Source: CAVYPR01 sp963770505
Lineage (GTDB): Bacteria > Actinomycetota > Acidimicrobiia > Acidimicrobiales > RAAP-2
Reading direction: 5' to 3'
Assembly (NCBI GenBank): GCA_963770505.1
Contig: CAVYPR010000001.1
Coordinates: 558,001-622,000, forward strand
DNA length: 64,000 nt
Below the pieces are notes generated by a model, which saw only the letters and a list, made by a program, of their open reading frames with translations, was not told where the DNA came from and did not search any database. Positions 31,109-40,171 of this stretch are shown here, one piece after another (within the stretch, counting starts at the first letter, position 1; every line of letters begins with the position of its first letter). A program made the translations under genes and the position numbers.

Positions 31109-31167
31109 GTAGCCACTGGGCAAGCTACCAGAGGGCGTTGACAATTGCTACGAGTCCGAAGTAATCT
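31109..31167 (+). promoter_or_regulatory. Promoter of the amidohydrolase operon with upstream inverted repeat
   Basis: TTGACA (31138-31143), an 18-nt spacer and TAATCT (31162-31167) form a near-consensus housekeeping promoter 45 bp before the ATG at 31213. Just upstream is the inverted repeat GTAGC-N10-GCTAC (31109-31128), a possible operator or activator site; the cluster's MarR protein is a candidate binder, by inference only. Confidence 0.6.
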
Positions 31168-31212
31168 GCTGCCGTCGGCGCAACGCGGAGGCGGGGGAGG
31201 TGGAGCACACCG

Positions 31213-32370
31213 ATGACGACCACGTACCGGCCTGAAGGCCTGGGCCCGCCTAAGGGTCGCCGGCCGGGTCCGCCGGTAGATCTCGGACTCCCGGCGGGCA
31301 CCGAGGTGTTCTCGGCGGACGGCCACATCTCCTTGTCCGACGACATCTTCTTCGAGCGGTTCCCCGAAAGCATGAAGGACCGTGCGCCTCGCGTGATGAA
31401 CGTCGACGGCGGTTGGGTGCTTGGCGTGGACGGGAAATCCGTTCTGGTGCCCGAGTTCATCGAGGTGCTGAAGCAGTACGACCCGATCGCCGGATCCCAT
31501 ACCTCCGACGTCGACGCCCGTCTTGCCGCGCTCGAATCCGAAGGCATCTACCGTGAGCTGGCCTTCCCCAACGCCGTTCTCGCTCTGTTCGGGTGGCCGG
31601 ACAGGGAAGTCCGAGAACTCTGCTTCCGGATCTACAACGAGCACATCGCCGAGGTTCAAGAGCAGTCCAACCAGCGCATTTTCGGGGTGGGCCTGATCAA
31701 CTGGTGGGATGCTGAAGGTGCCCGACGGACGTTGAGCGAGCTCAAGTCGCTCGGGCTGAAGACCTTCCTCCTGCCGCTCCAGCCCGGGAAAGACCTCGAA
31801 AAGCGCCCGATCGACTACTCGAGCACCGAGATGGCCGGGGTCTGGGAGGCCATCGAAGAGTCCCAGATCCCGGTCTCGCACCATATCGGCGAGAACCCGC
31901 CCGCCACGCCCAACCAGTTCAACTCCGTGGCCATCGGGATGCTCCAGTCCGTGGCCCCGTTCCGCGACACCTTCGGCAAGTACATCTTCGGCGGCATCCT
32001 CGACCGACATCCCGGGCTCAGGCTTGGTTGGTTCGAGGGGGGCATCAACTGGGTTCCGTCGGCCATCCAGGACGCCGAGCACATCTGGGATTCCTTTGAG
32101 CACCTGGCGGACCTCAAGGTGCAGCACGACCCGCAGTACTACTGGCAGCACCACATGTGTGCTTCGTTCATGGTCGACACCCTCGGGTTGGAGCAGATCG
32201 ACCGCATCGGCATCGACCGGGTGATGTGGTCGAGCGACTTCCCGCACAACGAGAGCACGTACGGCTACAGCGACCGCTCGTTGGCGGCTGTGGTGGATGC
32301 CGTGGGTGCGACCGCCGCGGTGAAGGTGCTCGGTGGGAACATCATGCGGTACCTCGGGCTGGACGGCTGA
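31213..32370 (+). CDS. Amidohydrolase-2 family metal-dependent hydrolase
   Basis: A 385-residue TIM-barrel protein of the amidohydrolase_2 (ACMSD-like) family. It opens with FSADGHIS, equivalent to the DxHxH metal motif but with only one of the histidines evident, and shows SHHIGEN (metal His region), GGILDRHPGLRLGWFEGG and the catalytic Asp in VMWSSDFPH. Members hydrolyse or decarboxylate small carboxylic compounds. The start has GGAGG-type sequence about 10 nt upstream. Its stop overlaps the ATG of the M24 gene, so it begins an operon of at least four or five genes. Confidence 0.88.
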   Translation: MTTTYRPEGLGPPKGRRPGPPVDLGLPAGTEVFSADGHISLSDDIFFERFPESMKDRAPRVMNVDGGWVLGVDGKSVLVPEFIEVLKQYDPIAGSHTSDVDARLAALESEGIYRELAFPNAVLALFGWPDREVRELCFRIYNEHIAEVQEQSNQRIFGVGLINWWDAEGARRTLSELKSLGLKTFLLPLQPGKDLEKRPIDYSSTEMAGVWEAIEESQIPVSHHIGENPPATPNQFNSVAIGMLQSVAPFRDTFGKYIFGGILDRHPGLRLGWFEGGINWVPSAIQDAEHIWDSFEHLADLKVQHDPQYYWQHHMCASFMVDTLGLEQIDRIGIDRVMWSSDFPHNESTYGYSDRSLAAVVDAVGATAAVKVLGGNIMRYLGLDG

Positions 32371-33599
32371 TGCCCGCAGGCCTCATGGCGTCGGCACCGC
32401 CCACCCGCATCCCTGCCGAGCCGGACCTGGCCCGGATGCAGCGCGAGCGGGTTTTGCGGATCCATGCCGCCATGTCCGAGCAGGGGATTGACGCGCTGCT
32501 GCTCTTGGGGAACACCAACGTCGCCTATGCGACCGGCGCCATCTGGCCCCTGGCCGACTCCGGCCGCATGTACTTCGAGCGGCCGGTGGCGGCGATCGTG
32601 GCCGACGACGAGTGGCCGCACCTCTTCTCCCCAGTCCGGGCGGAAGAGGGGATCGACGTGGGGCTTCCGGCCGACCACACGCACGGCCCGGTGTACCTCG
32701 ACTTCGACGAGGGCGTGGGACTGTTCGCTGACCAGCTGGCCGGGATCGTGCCGGCGGGAGGCGTGCTGGCGATCGATGAGTGGACCCACGCGCTGGGCCG
32801 CGAGAAAGCGACGCTGTTTGCGTCGGGGGATCCCCGAGACGGTGGGCGAGTGATCAGCCGAGCCAAGGTGGTCAAGACGCCGGACGAACTGGCATGCATG
32901 CGTGAGGGCCTGCGGATCACCGAGCGGGCCATCGCCGAGGTGCAGGCCCGCATCGCCCCCGGGGTGCGGCAGACCGACCTCACCGCGACGTTCCTGCGTA
33001 CGATCTTCGAGGAGGGGGCTGACGCCAACGTGCTGGACCCGATCTGGCAGGTGATGCCCTCGAGGATCGCCGACGGCCCTTGGACGACGACGGGCGATCT
33101 GGCATGCCCCCTCCTGTCCACCGAGCGGGCGCTTGCCGAAGGCGACGTCCTGTGGGTGGACACCGGCATCAGCCACTCCGGCTTCCATTCCGATTTCGGA
33201 CGCACCTGGGTCGTCGGACGAGAGCCCGACGCGCGCCAGCGTGCACAGTTCGAATCGTGGCAAACGATCATGGACGCCGTGCTGGAGGTCACCCGGGCGG
33301 GGGTCACGGCGGCGGAGCTGACGGCAGCCGCGATCGACGCCGCCGGTGGCACGAGGCCGTGGATGCCCCACTTCTACCTCGGGCACGGCCTGGGCATCGA
33401 CAGTGCCGAGATGCCGTTCGTCGGGAGCGATCTCGGCTCGGCGTTCGACGCCTCGCTCACCCTCTCCGACGGCATGGTCCTTGTGCTTGAGCCGATCGTA
33501 TGGGAGGACGGTGCCGCCGGCTACCGGTCCGAAGAGGTGCTGTTGATCACGGACGACGGCTGGGAGCCGATGACCGACTATCCCTACGATCCGTTCTGA
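32370..33599 (+). CDS. M24-family (creatinase/prolidase-fold) metallohydrolase
   Basis: A 409-residue pita-bread-fold protein. The N-terminal creatinase-like domain (about 20-150) precedes a C-terminal M24 domain with all five metal ligands apparent: D264 (WVDTG), D275 (SDFGRT), H339 (LGHGLG), E374 (VLEP) and E388 (RSEEV). It should bind two metal ions and hydrolyse a C-N bond, or cleave as in the DMSP lyase DddP, which shares the fold. ATG 32370 overlaps the amidohydrolase stop (TGATG). A second, degenerate M24 gene follows 7 bp later. Confidence 0.92.
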   Translation: MPAGLMASAPPTRIPAEPDLARMQRERVLRIHAAMSEQGIDALLLLGNTNVAYATGAIWPLADSGRMYFERPVAAIVADDEWPHLFSPVRAEEGIDVGLPADHTHGPVYLDFDEGVGLFADQLAGIVPAGGVLAIDEWTHALGREKATLFASGDPRDGGRVISRAKVVKTPDELACMREGLRITERAIAEVQARIAPGVRQTDLTATFLRTIFEEGADANVLDPIWQVMPSRIADGPWTTTGDLACPLLSTERALAEGDVLWVDTGISHSGFHSDFGRTWVVGREPDARQRAQFESWQTIMDAVLEVTRAGVTAAELTAAAIDAAGGTRPWMPHFYLGHGLGIDSAEMPFVGSDLGSAFDASLTLSDGMVLVLEPIVWEDGAAGYRSEEVLLITDDGWEPMTDYPYDPF

Positions 33600-33606
33600 G
33601 GCACGG

Positions 33607-34746
33607 ATGACGGTCACCGAAGTACGTCCGGACGACGACAAGCTGCGGCTAGGGCGCAGGGAGCGCGTGCTCGCCGAGATGGAGGCCTCGGGGGTCGACA
33701 TCCTCGTGGTCGGGCGCGAGGCGAACGCACGTTACCTCTCGGGGGTGCAACGCCTTTGGACCGCGGGCTCGCGGCCGTTCGGCCCGGGCTGCGTGCTGGT
33801 GCGGGCCACCGGTTCCGTGCACCTCCTCAGCACCTGGGACGAAGGGGTCCCCGACGACATTCCCCACGAGAACCTGTACGGCATCACCTTCAACTCGGCG
33901 AACCTGCTCAAGGCGCTGCAGGGCATCGAGGGAGCGGCCACGGCACAGTCCGTCGCCACCGATGCCCTGACGCCGTCGTCCGTGCAGCTCCTCGCAGCAG
34001 CGTTCCCCTCGGCGGAGGTCGTCGACGGCGAGCACCTTCTGGGGACGGCCCGACGCCTGAAGACCCAAGAGGAGATCGAGGCGATCCGCGCCTCGGTGGG
34101 CATCGCCGAGCGATCCCTGGACCTGGCGGTGGCGACTCTGGCGCCCGGCATCACCGAACGCCAGCTCACCGGGGCGTTCATGGGCGCCATGGCCTCGTTG
34201 GGCGTCACCACCCCGTCGACCCAGGACGTGGCGTGGATCACGTCACGCGAACGGCCATGGCGCGGAGCGAGGCGGGACGAGCCAGCCAAGCCAGGCGACC
34301 TGGTCGCTTTCGACGCCGGTGTGATCCACGACGGCTACGTCGGGGAGGTTGGTCGCACGCACGTGGTCGGTGACGAGCTCCCGGCGCACCGCTCGCTCTT
34401 CGGGCGAAGGGACGAGCTGTGGGAGCGACTGCTCGGCGCCTGCCGGCCCGGAGCTCCGTTGTCGGGCCTGTTGGAGGCGTACGAGGCCGCGGGAGTCCCA
34501 CCACCCCCGATGCCGGTCGCCAGGGGCCTGGGGCTCGGCTACGACCTCCCCCTGGTGACGTTCGGACTGCCGCACACGGCCGCAGAACAACAGGTCGAGG
34601 CGGGAATGGTGTTGGCGGTGACGGCGTACGTCTGGGAACAGGACGTCGGTGCCGCCTACCTCCAGGAACCGATCGTGATCAGTGCCGACGGTCCCGAAGT
34701 GCTCAGTACGGGTGCGGCCCATGAACGAAGGAGTCCGATGACGTGA
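33607..34746 (+). CDS. M24-fold protein with degenerate metal site
   Basis: A 379-residue paralogue-like partner of the preceding gene. The N-terminal creatinase-type domain and the M24 scaffold are kept, but aligning the motifs shows ligand losses: first Asp kept (D236), second Asp replaced by E247 (GEVGRT), the His replaced by R306 (ARGLGLG), and the first Glu replaced by T339 (LAVTAYVW); only the last Glu (E354) remains. It is probably non-catalytic or uses altered chemistry, perhaps as a heteromer subunit with its neighbour. The stop overlaps the crotonase GTG. Confidence 0.88.
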   Translation: MTVTEVRPDDDKLRLGRRERVLAEMEASGVDILVVGREANARYLSGVQRLWTAGSRPFGPGCVLVRATGSVHLLSTWDEGVPDDIPHENLYGITFNSANLLKALQGIEGAATAQSVATDALTPSSVQLLAAAFPSAEVVDGEHLLGTARRLKTQEEIEAIRASVGIAERSLDLAVATLAPGITERQLTGAFMGAMASLGVTTPSTQDVAWITSRERPWRGARRDEPAKPGDLVAFDAGVIHDGYVGEVGRTHVVGDELPAHRSLFGRRDELWERLLGACRPGAPLSGLLEAYEAAGVPPPPMPVARGLGLGYDLPLVTFGLPHTAAEQQVEAGMVLAVTAYVWEQDVGAAYLQEPIVISADGPEVLSTGAAHERRSPMT

Positions 34747-35711
34747 GCGGAGCAGACGTCCCACCGCCCGAGGAGATCATCCTCTACGAGAAGGATCCGA
34801 GCACGCGCATCGCGACGATCACGCTCAATCGGCCCGACCAGCTGAACAGCCCGACGATCGGGGCTCGCAAGCGCTATGCGGACCTCCTGTTCAAGGCCAG
34901 CATCGACGATGACGTGAAGGTCCTCGTCATCCGTGGTGTCGGCGACGACCTCGGGTCGGGGGCCGACCTCGACGAGCTCATGGCCAAACGCGAGGACGGC
35001 ACCGCCCTGGAGGAGGAGTTCGGTCTGGGCGAGGACGACGACGTCACCTGGCCGGGCGCCCGCTCCTACCGTTCCGGTGCGTCGCTGCTGCACTGGTACG
35101 GGAACGCGAGATCGGGCTGCCGCAGCCTGCAGGAGTTCAAGAAGATCAGCATCCTCGAGGTCAAGGGATATTGCTACGGGTGGCACTTCTACCAGGCCGG
35201 CGACGCCGACCTCGTGGTCTCCTCGGACGACGCGCTCTTCGGCCACCCGGCGTTCCGCTATGTCGGGTACGCACCACGGATGTGGCAGTGGGCGATGTTG
35301 ATGGGGATGCGCAAGTTCCAGGAGATGGTCTTCACCGGCCGTCCCTTCACCGCCCAGCAGATGTACGAGTGCAATTTCGTGAACAGCGTGGTTCCCAGAG
35401 ATGAGCTGGAGAAAGAGGTGGAGAAGTACGCCCTGGCCTGCGCGCACACGCGTCCGACGGACACGGTCTTCATGCAGAAGGTCTTCTTCGAGGTGATGAA
35501 GCAGCACCAGGGTGAGTACATGGGCAGCCTCCTCAGCGCGTGGCTCGAGTCGATGGGGGGGATGCTCCGCGACGATCAGGACCGCCGGGCGACGCTCAGC
35601 AAGGAGACGATGGAGGCGGGGCTGAACCTCACGGTGAAGGACAACGACAGCCGGTTCCCGGCCGACTGGCGGCTGAGCAAGTCGGGTCGCCGGCGTCCGA
35701 CAGCCGAGTAA
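34743..35711 (+). CDS. Enoyl-CoA hydratase/isomerase (crotonase) family protein
   Basis: A 322-residue crotonase-fold protein, longer than the usual 260. It has ITLNRPDQLNSPTIGARK at the N-terminus, the first oxyanion-hole region GSGADLDEL, and the second in VKGYCYGWHFYQAGDADLVVSSDDALFGHPA. About 40 extra residues (DDDVTWPGARSYRSGASLL and surroundings) separate the two, an insert seen in some actinobacterial degradation clusters. It acts on an acyl-CoA ester, consistent with the CoA-transferase directly downstream. GTG 34743 overlaps the M24 stop. Confidence 0.9.
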   Translation: MSGADVPPPEEIILYEKDPSTRIATITLNRPDQLNSPTIGARKRYADLLFKASIDDDVKVLVIRGVGDDLGSGADLDELMAKREDGTALEEEFGLGEDDDVTWPGARSYRSGASLLHWYGNARSGCRSLQEFKKISILEVKGYCYGWHFYQAGDADLVVSSDDALFGHPAFRYVGYAPRMWQWAMLMGMRKFQEMVFTGRPFTAQQMYECNFVNSVVPRDELEKEVEKYALACAHTRPTDTVFMQKVFFEVMKQHQGEYMGSLLSAWLESMGGMLRDDQDRRATLSKETMEAGLNLTVKDNDSRFPADWRLSKSGRRRPTAE

Positions 35712-35713
35712 CG

Positions 35714-38143
35714 GTGAGCCGAACCCGCCAGCGGCCGCAGCCGAGCCCGGTCGATGCACCCCTCGAGAGACTCCGGGTCGTGGACCTATCGACTTGGATC
35801 GCCGGTGCCTACTGCTCGAAGTTGCTGGCCGACGGGGGTGCGGAGGTCATCAAGGTGGAGGCGGCCGACGGCGACGCCCTGCGCCGTTGGACGGCATCGG
35901 GCGCGCCGCTCGAACCGGGCTCCGACGGCGCGCTGTTCAACTTTGTGAGCGCGTCGAAACGCAGCGTCGTGGCCACCGTCGACAGTGACGCGGACCTCTC
36001 ATCGCTGTACGAGCTCCTCGGTTCGGCCGATGCCGTCGTGTGGTCTGCCGGCTCAGAGGTGGCCGGGCATCCGACGTTGTCGCCCGCCGAGATCCTCCGG
36101 AGGCACTCCCGGCTGGTCGTCACCTCGATCACCCCCTTCGGGCTCGACGGCCCGTGGAGCTCCCGGGCTGCGACCGAGTTCACCCTGCAGGCCTGGGCGG
36201 GGGGCATCGTCGGACTCGCTCGAGGCCGACCTGACCGCCCGCCGGTGTACGTGGGTGGCCAGATCGGCGAGTGGCTGTCGGGGGTCTTCGCCGCCATCGG
36301 GACCCTGGCCGCCCTTCGGCGCGTCGAGGCCGCCGGGGAGCTGGTCGACGTGTCGATGCTCGAGGTCTTGGCGACCTGCCTCACGTACTACCCGGTTTCC
36401 TTCCATGACCAGCTCGGACGCCCGATGCGACGCCGCCGGTTCGTCCCGACCCCAGGCGTCGGGGCGGCGAGTGACGGGCTGGTCGGGATGGGGGTCGGGA
36501 CCGGGCAGCAGTGGCTCGACTTCTGCGCGATGGTCGGGCATCCGGAGTGGACCGAGGATCCGAAGCTCCTCTTGGACCGAACGACGCTCGCCCCCACCAT
36601 TGACGAATGGGTCTCGGAGCGGACCGTCAACGACGTGCTCGACCTGGCGTCCGCCCTTCGGATCCCGAACGCGCCGATCGCCAACGGCGCGAACATCGCG
36701 ACGCTGCCTCACTTCGTTGAGCGCGCCAGTTTCGTCAAGAACCCCAGAGACGGCGCGACGAACCCCGGCCCGGCCTTTCGGCTCGGGTCAGCGCGGCTCC
36801 GACCGCCGGAGCCGTCCCCCCGGTTGGGGCAGCACGCCGTGACAGACCTGTTGCCTCGAGAGGCGAGGCTCGGGAGGGACCGGTCGATCAGGGCCTCGGC
36901 GCTGCCCTTTGCCGGCCTGCGCGTGCTGGAGATGACCTCGTACTGGGCGGGCCCGCTCGTCGGACAGCTCCTGGCGCTGTTGGGAGCGGAGGTCATCCAT
37001 CTCGAGTCGGCGACGCGCCCCGACGGTGCCCGTTTGGTCGGTGGCGTGCCGCCGACCGAGGGCCAGTACTGGGAGCGAGGGCCGATTTTCGCCGCCCTGA
37101 ACATCAACAAGAAGGGTCTGACGCTCGACCTCCAGTCGGAAGGAGGTCGGGACCTGCTGCGCCAGCTCGTGGCCACGTGCGATGTGGTGGTGGAGAACAG
37201 CACGCCACGGGTACTGGAGCAGCTGGGACTCGACTACGAGGCGCTCCGGGCCGAGAGATCCGACCTCATCATGCTGCGGATGCCGGGTTTCGGGCTCGAC
37301 GGCCCCTGGCGCGACCGGTCGGCCTTCGCGTTCGTGATCGAGGACGCCTCCGGGCTCACCTGGCTCACGGGACATCCGGACCTTCTGCCCTACGAGCCGT
37401 ACTGCGTCGGTGACTCCAACGCCGGGCTGCACGCCCTCTTCGGGCTGCTGCTCGCCCTCGAGCACCGGGAGCGGACCGGGGAGGGCGGGTTGGTGGAGGC
37501 GGCCATGGTCGACGCCGCGCTCAACGTTACGTGCGAGCAGGTGATCGAGCACTCCGCCTACGGGGCGCTCCTGACCCGTGCCGGCAACCGCGGACCGTGC
37601 GGGGCGCCCCAGAACCTCTACCAGGTCGCCGGGACCGACGAGTACGGCCGCGACGACTGCTGGGTGGCGATCGCCGTAGCCAACGACGAGCAGTGGCGGT
37701 CGTTGCGACGGGCACTGGGCAACCCACTCTGGGCCAGAGATCCTGGACTCGCCACCTCGGCGGGGCGCGTCCGCGAGCTGGACCGGATCGACGAGCACCT
37801 ACAGGACTGGTGTCGATCAAAGTCGGCCGACGAGGTGGTCGAACTCCTCTGGAGCGAGGGGGTCCCGGTCGGCAAGGTGCTGCAACCGCACCGCCAACCC
37901 GAGCTTGCCCAGCTGGAGCACCGCCGTTACTTCGAGGAGGTGGACCACCCGGTGTTCGGCCGTTCGCGCTACAGCACCCTGCCGATCAGGTTCTCCCGGG
38001 GCCCGGATCGGTGGCTCAGCCGGCACGCGCCGCTGCTCGGTGAGCACAACAGCCAGCTCCTTGGCGGCCTCGGGCTCAGCCCGGCACAGATCACCGCCCT
38101 CCGGGACCAAGGGATCATCGGTGAGGAACTTGTCAGCGCCTGA
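35714..38143 (+). CDS. Two-domain class III (CaiB/BaiF) CoA-transferase
   Basis: An 809-residue fusion of two CaiB/BaiF domains: domain 1 about 15-375 (RVVDLSTWIAGAYCSKLLAD), domain 2 about 395-800 (RVLEMTSYWAGPLVGQLLAL). Class III enzymes use an active-site Asp to form acyl and CoA intermediates. Aligning the halves, domain 2 has the Asp (D567 in VGDSNAGL) while domain 1 has Glu at that place (E186 in IGEWLSG). The same asymmetry and size occur in DddD-type enzymes, though many actinobacterial acyl-CoA transferases are also tandem. GTG 35714 lies 2 bp after the crotonase stop. Confidence 0.92.
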   Translation: MSRTRQRPQPSPVDAPLERLRVVDLSTWIAGAYCSKLLADGGAEVIKVEAADGDALRRWTASGAPLEPGSDGALFNFVSASKRSVVATVDSDADLSSLYELLGSADAVVWSAGSEVAGHPTLSPAEILRRHSRLVVTSITPFGLDGPWSSRAATEFTLQAWAGGIVGLARGRPDRPPVYVGGQIGEWLSGVFAAIGTLAALRRVEAAGELVDVSMLEVLATCLTYYPVSFHDQLGRPMRRRRFVPTPGVGAASDGLVGMGVGTGQQWLDFCAMVGHPEWTEDPKLLLDRTTLAPTIDEWVSERTVNDVLDLASALRIPNAPIANGANIATLPHFVERASFVKNPRDGATNPGPAFRLGSARLRPPEPSPRLGQHAVTDLLPREARLGRDRSIRASALPFAGLRVLEMTSYWAGPLVGQLLALLGAEVIHLESATRPDGARLVGGVPPTEGQYWERGPIFAALNINKKGLTLDLQSEGGRDLLRQLVATCDVVVENSTPRVLEQLGLDYEALRAERSDLIMLRMPGFGLDGPWRDRSAFAFVIEDASGLTWLTGHPDLLPYEPYCVGDSNAGLHALFGLLLALEHRERTGEGGLVEAAMVDAALNVTCEQVIEHSAYGALLTRAGNRGPCGAPQNLYQVAGTDEYGRDDCWVAIAVANDEQWRSLRRALGNPLWARDPGLATSAGRVRELDRIDEHLQDWCRSKSADEVVELLWSEGVPVGKVLQPHRQPELAQLEHRRYFEEVDHPVFGRSRYSTLPIRFSRGPDRWLSRHAPLLGEHNSQLLGGLGLSPAQITALRDQGIIGEELVSA

Positions 38144-38765
38144 TCACCGACCCGGGGCGCCACGCCCAACCGGCACGGGGTTCCGGGCGGCTCCGTTCGA
38201 CGTGGTCGAAGCCTCACATCGCGTGTGGGTCGAGCGTTGGAACCCCAAGGCGGCATCGGGGATGGCCGTCTTCGCCGCGCTGCTCCGCTCCTACCAGCTC
38301 ATCAAAGGCCAGGTCGATCAGGTGATGAGGAGCCACGATCTCACGTTCGCTCGCTACGAGGTGCTGGCGTGGCTGGCCACGGACCCCGAGTCATCGCTCA
38401 CCCTCAGCTGGATCAGCAACACCTTGCGCATCCCCCCGGCCACCCTGACCAACATCATCGACCGACTCGAGGCCGAAGAGCTCGTGCGGCGGGTACCCCA
38501 TCCCTCTGATGCGCGCACCACCCTGGCCGTGATCACCGCACGAGGCCGGAAGGTCGCCACTGCCGCCACCGAGGATCTGAACGCCAACGTGTACGAGCCC
38601 CTCGACCTCTCGGAGAAGGACCGGCGACGACTGGTGGAGATCCTGGCCGAACTTCGGGCCAGTGCGCACGAGTTCGATCCCTCCCACTCGGACGAAGTGG
38701 TCGAGGAGCTCGGTTCCCGCCAGGCGCGTCGACGGGGCTCCAACGGGCCGATCGAGACGGCATGA
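38121..38765 (+). CDS. MarR-family transcriptional regulator
   Basis: A 214-residue winged-helix regulator. The DNA-binding part is LTLSWISNTLRIPPATLTNI followed by the wing VPHPSDARTTLAVITARGR, a clear MarR pattern. MarR proteins usually repress neighbouring catabolic genes and release DNA on binding an aromatic or CoA-thioester ligand. GTG 38121 overlaps the CoA-transferase end by 23 bp; a later in-frame GTG would also keep the domain. Its location inside the cluster makes the promoter at 31138-31167 a candidate target. Confidence 0.9.
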   Translation: MRNLSAPDHRPGAPRPTGTGFRAAPFDVVEASHRVWVERWNPKAASGMAVFAALLRSYQLIKGQVDQVMRSHDLTFARYEVLAWLATDPESSLTLSWISNTLRIPPATLTNIIDRLEAEELVRRVPHPSDARTTLAVITARGRKVATAATEDLNANVYEPLDLSEKDRRRLVEILAELRASAHEFDPSHSDEVVEELGSRQARRRGSNGPIETA

Positions 38766-38919
38766 CCGTGGGCGTTCTTCGAACCCCGTGCGGTCGTCGG
38801 GAGCCCGGGCGCCGTCGGGCCCGTACCGCCGTGCCCTCGTCGAAGGGACCGCGGTCGCAACCGTCTCGCACAACGTGGCTCGGAAAGTACGAACTCTTGA
38901 ACCTAGGAGGAGGCTTGGC

Positions 38920-40116
38920 ATGACGGTCCGGAGCACGAACGACGTGTACTACGACCCGTACGACGTGGAGATCAACGCCGACCCGTATCCGGTGTTCCGC
39001 CGGATGCGTGAGGAGGCTCCGCTGTACTACAACGAGCCGCACGACTTCTTCGCGCTCAGTCGCTTCGCGGACGTCGAGCAGAGCCTGCTGGACGCCAAGA
39101 CCTTCATCTCCGGCCGTGGGGGCATCATCGAGCTGATCAGAGCGGGGATCGAGATGCCCCCCGGGGTGCTCATCTTCGAGGACCCGCCGATCCACACCGT
39201 CCACCGCAGACTGCTGTCACGGGTGTTCTCCCCGAGGCGGGTCAGCGAGCTCGAGCCGCAGATCCGGGCGTTCTGCGTACGCAGCCTCGATCCACTCGTC
39301 GGGGCCGGCGGCTTCGACTTCATCGCCGACCTCGGCGCGCAGATGCCGATGCGGGTGATTGGCATGCTCTTGGGGATCCCCGAAGGAGACCAGGAGGCAG
39401 TGCGCGACCGGGTCGACCGGAATCTGCGGACGAAGGAGGGCCAGCCGATGAAGGTCACCGAGGACTTCGTCGACGGCGCCATGTTCGGTGAGTACATCGA
39501 CTGGCGGGCCAAACACCCCTCGGACGACATCATGACCGAACTGCTGCAGGCCGAGTTCGAGGACGAGAAAGGTGAGGTCCGGCGGCTGACCCGCGACGAG
39601 CTGCTCACCTACATCACGGTGGTGGCCGGAGCCGGCAACGAGACGACGACGCGCCTCATCGGCTGGACGGGCAAGGTGCTCGCCGACCACCCCCAGCAAC
39701 GCGCCGAGCTGGTGGGGAACCGCTCGCTGATCCCCGGGGCGATCGAGGAGCTTCTCCGGTTCGAGACGCCCGCGCCGCATATGGCCAGGGTCACCTCCAG
39801 AGAGGTCGAGCTCCACGGTCGCAAGGTCCCCCAAGGAAGCATCGTCCTCATGATCCCGGCATCCGCCAACCACGACGACCGCCGTTTTCCCGAAGGCGAC
39901 CGTTTCGACGTCCACCGCCGCGACGGGCAGCCGCTCACCTTCGGCTTCGGCATCCACCTCTGTCTGGGGGCGGCCCTCGCCCGGCTCGAGGGTCAGGTGG
40001 CCCTCGACGAGGTCCTCAAGCGTTTCCCGAGATGGGAGGTGGACTGGGACCGGGCCAAACTCGCCTCGGCGTCGACCGTTCGCGGCTGGGAGACCCTTCC
40101 GGTGGTGATCCCATGA
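38920..40116 (+). CDS. Cytochrome P450
   Basis: A 398-residue bacterial P450. The I-helix motif is AGAGNETTTR (236-245), ExxR is EELLR (276-280), and the heme cysteine is C348 in FGFGIHLCLGAALAR. ATG 38920 has a strong AGGAGGAGG at 38906-38914. It shares little beyond family motifs with the P450 at 27866-29143, so the two probably act on different substrates or positions. It is followed by an SDR in the same direction; hydroxylation then alcohol oxidation is a reasonable pairing. No second ferredoxin is present, so the one at 29184 may serve both. Confidence 0.95.
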   Translation: MTVRSTNDVYYDPYDVEINADPYPVFRRMREEAPLYYNEPHDFFALSRFADVEQSLLDAKTFISGRGGIIELIRAGIEMPPGVLIFEDPPIHTVHRRLLSRVFSPRRVSELEPQIRAFCVRSLDPLVGAGGFDFIADLGAQMPMRVIGMLLGIPEGDQEAVRDRVDRNLRTKEGQPMKVTEDFVDGAMFGEYIDWRAKHPSDDIMTELLQAEFEDEKGEVRRLTRDELLTYITVVAGAGNETTTRLIGWTGKVLADHPQQRAELVGNRSLIPGAIEELLRFETPAPHMARVTSREVELHGRKVPQGSIVLMIPASANHDDRRFPEGDRFDVHRRDGQPLTFGFGIHLCLGAALARLEGQVALDEVLKRFPRWEVDWDRAKLASASTVRGWETLPVVIP

Positions 40117-40171
40117 GCGGGTCGCCACCACCGCCCCGGATCGATGTGACCGACCTGAGCGGAGGCTGGTG

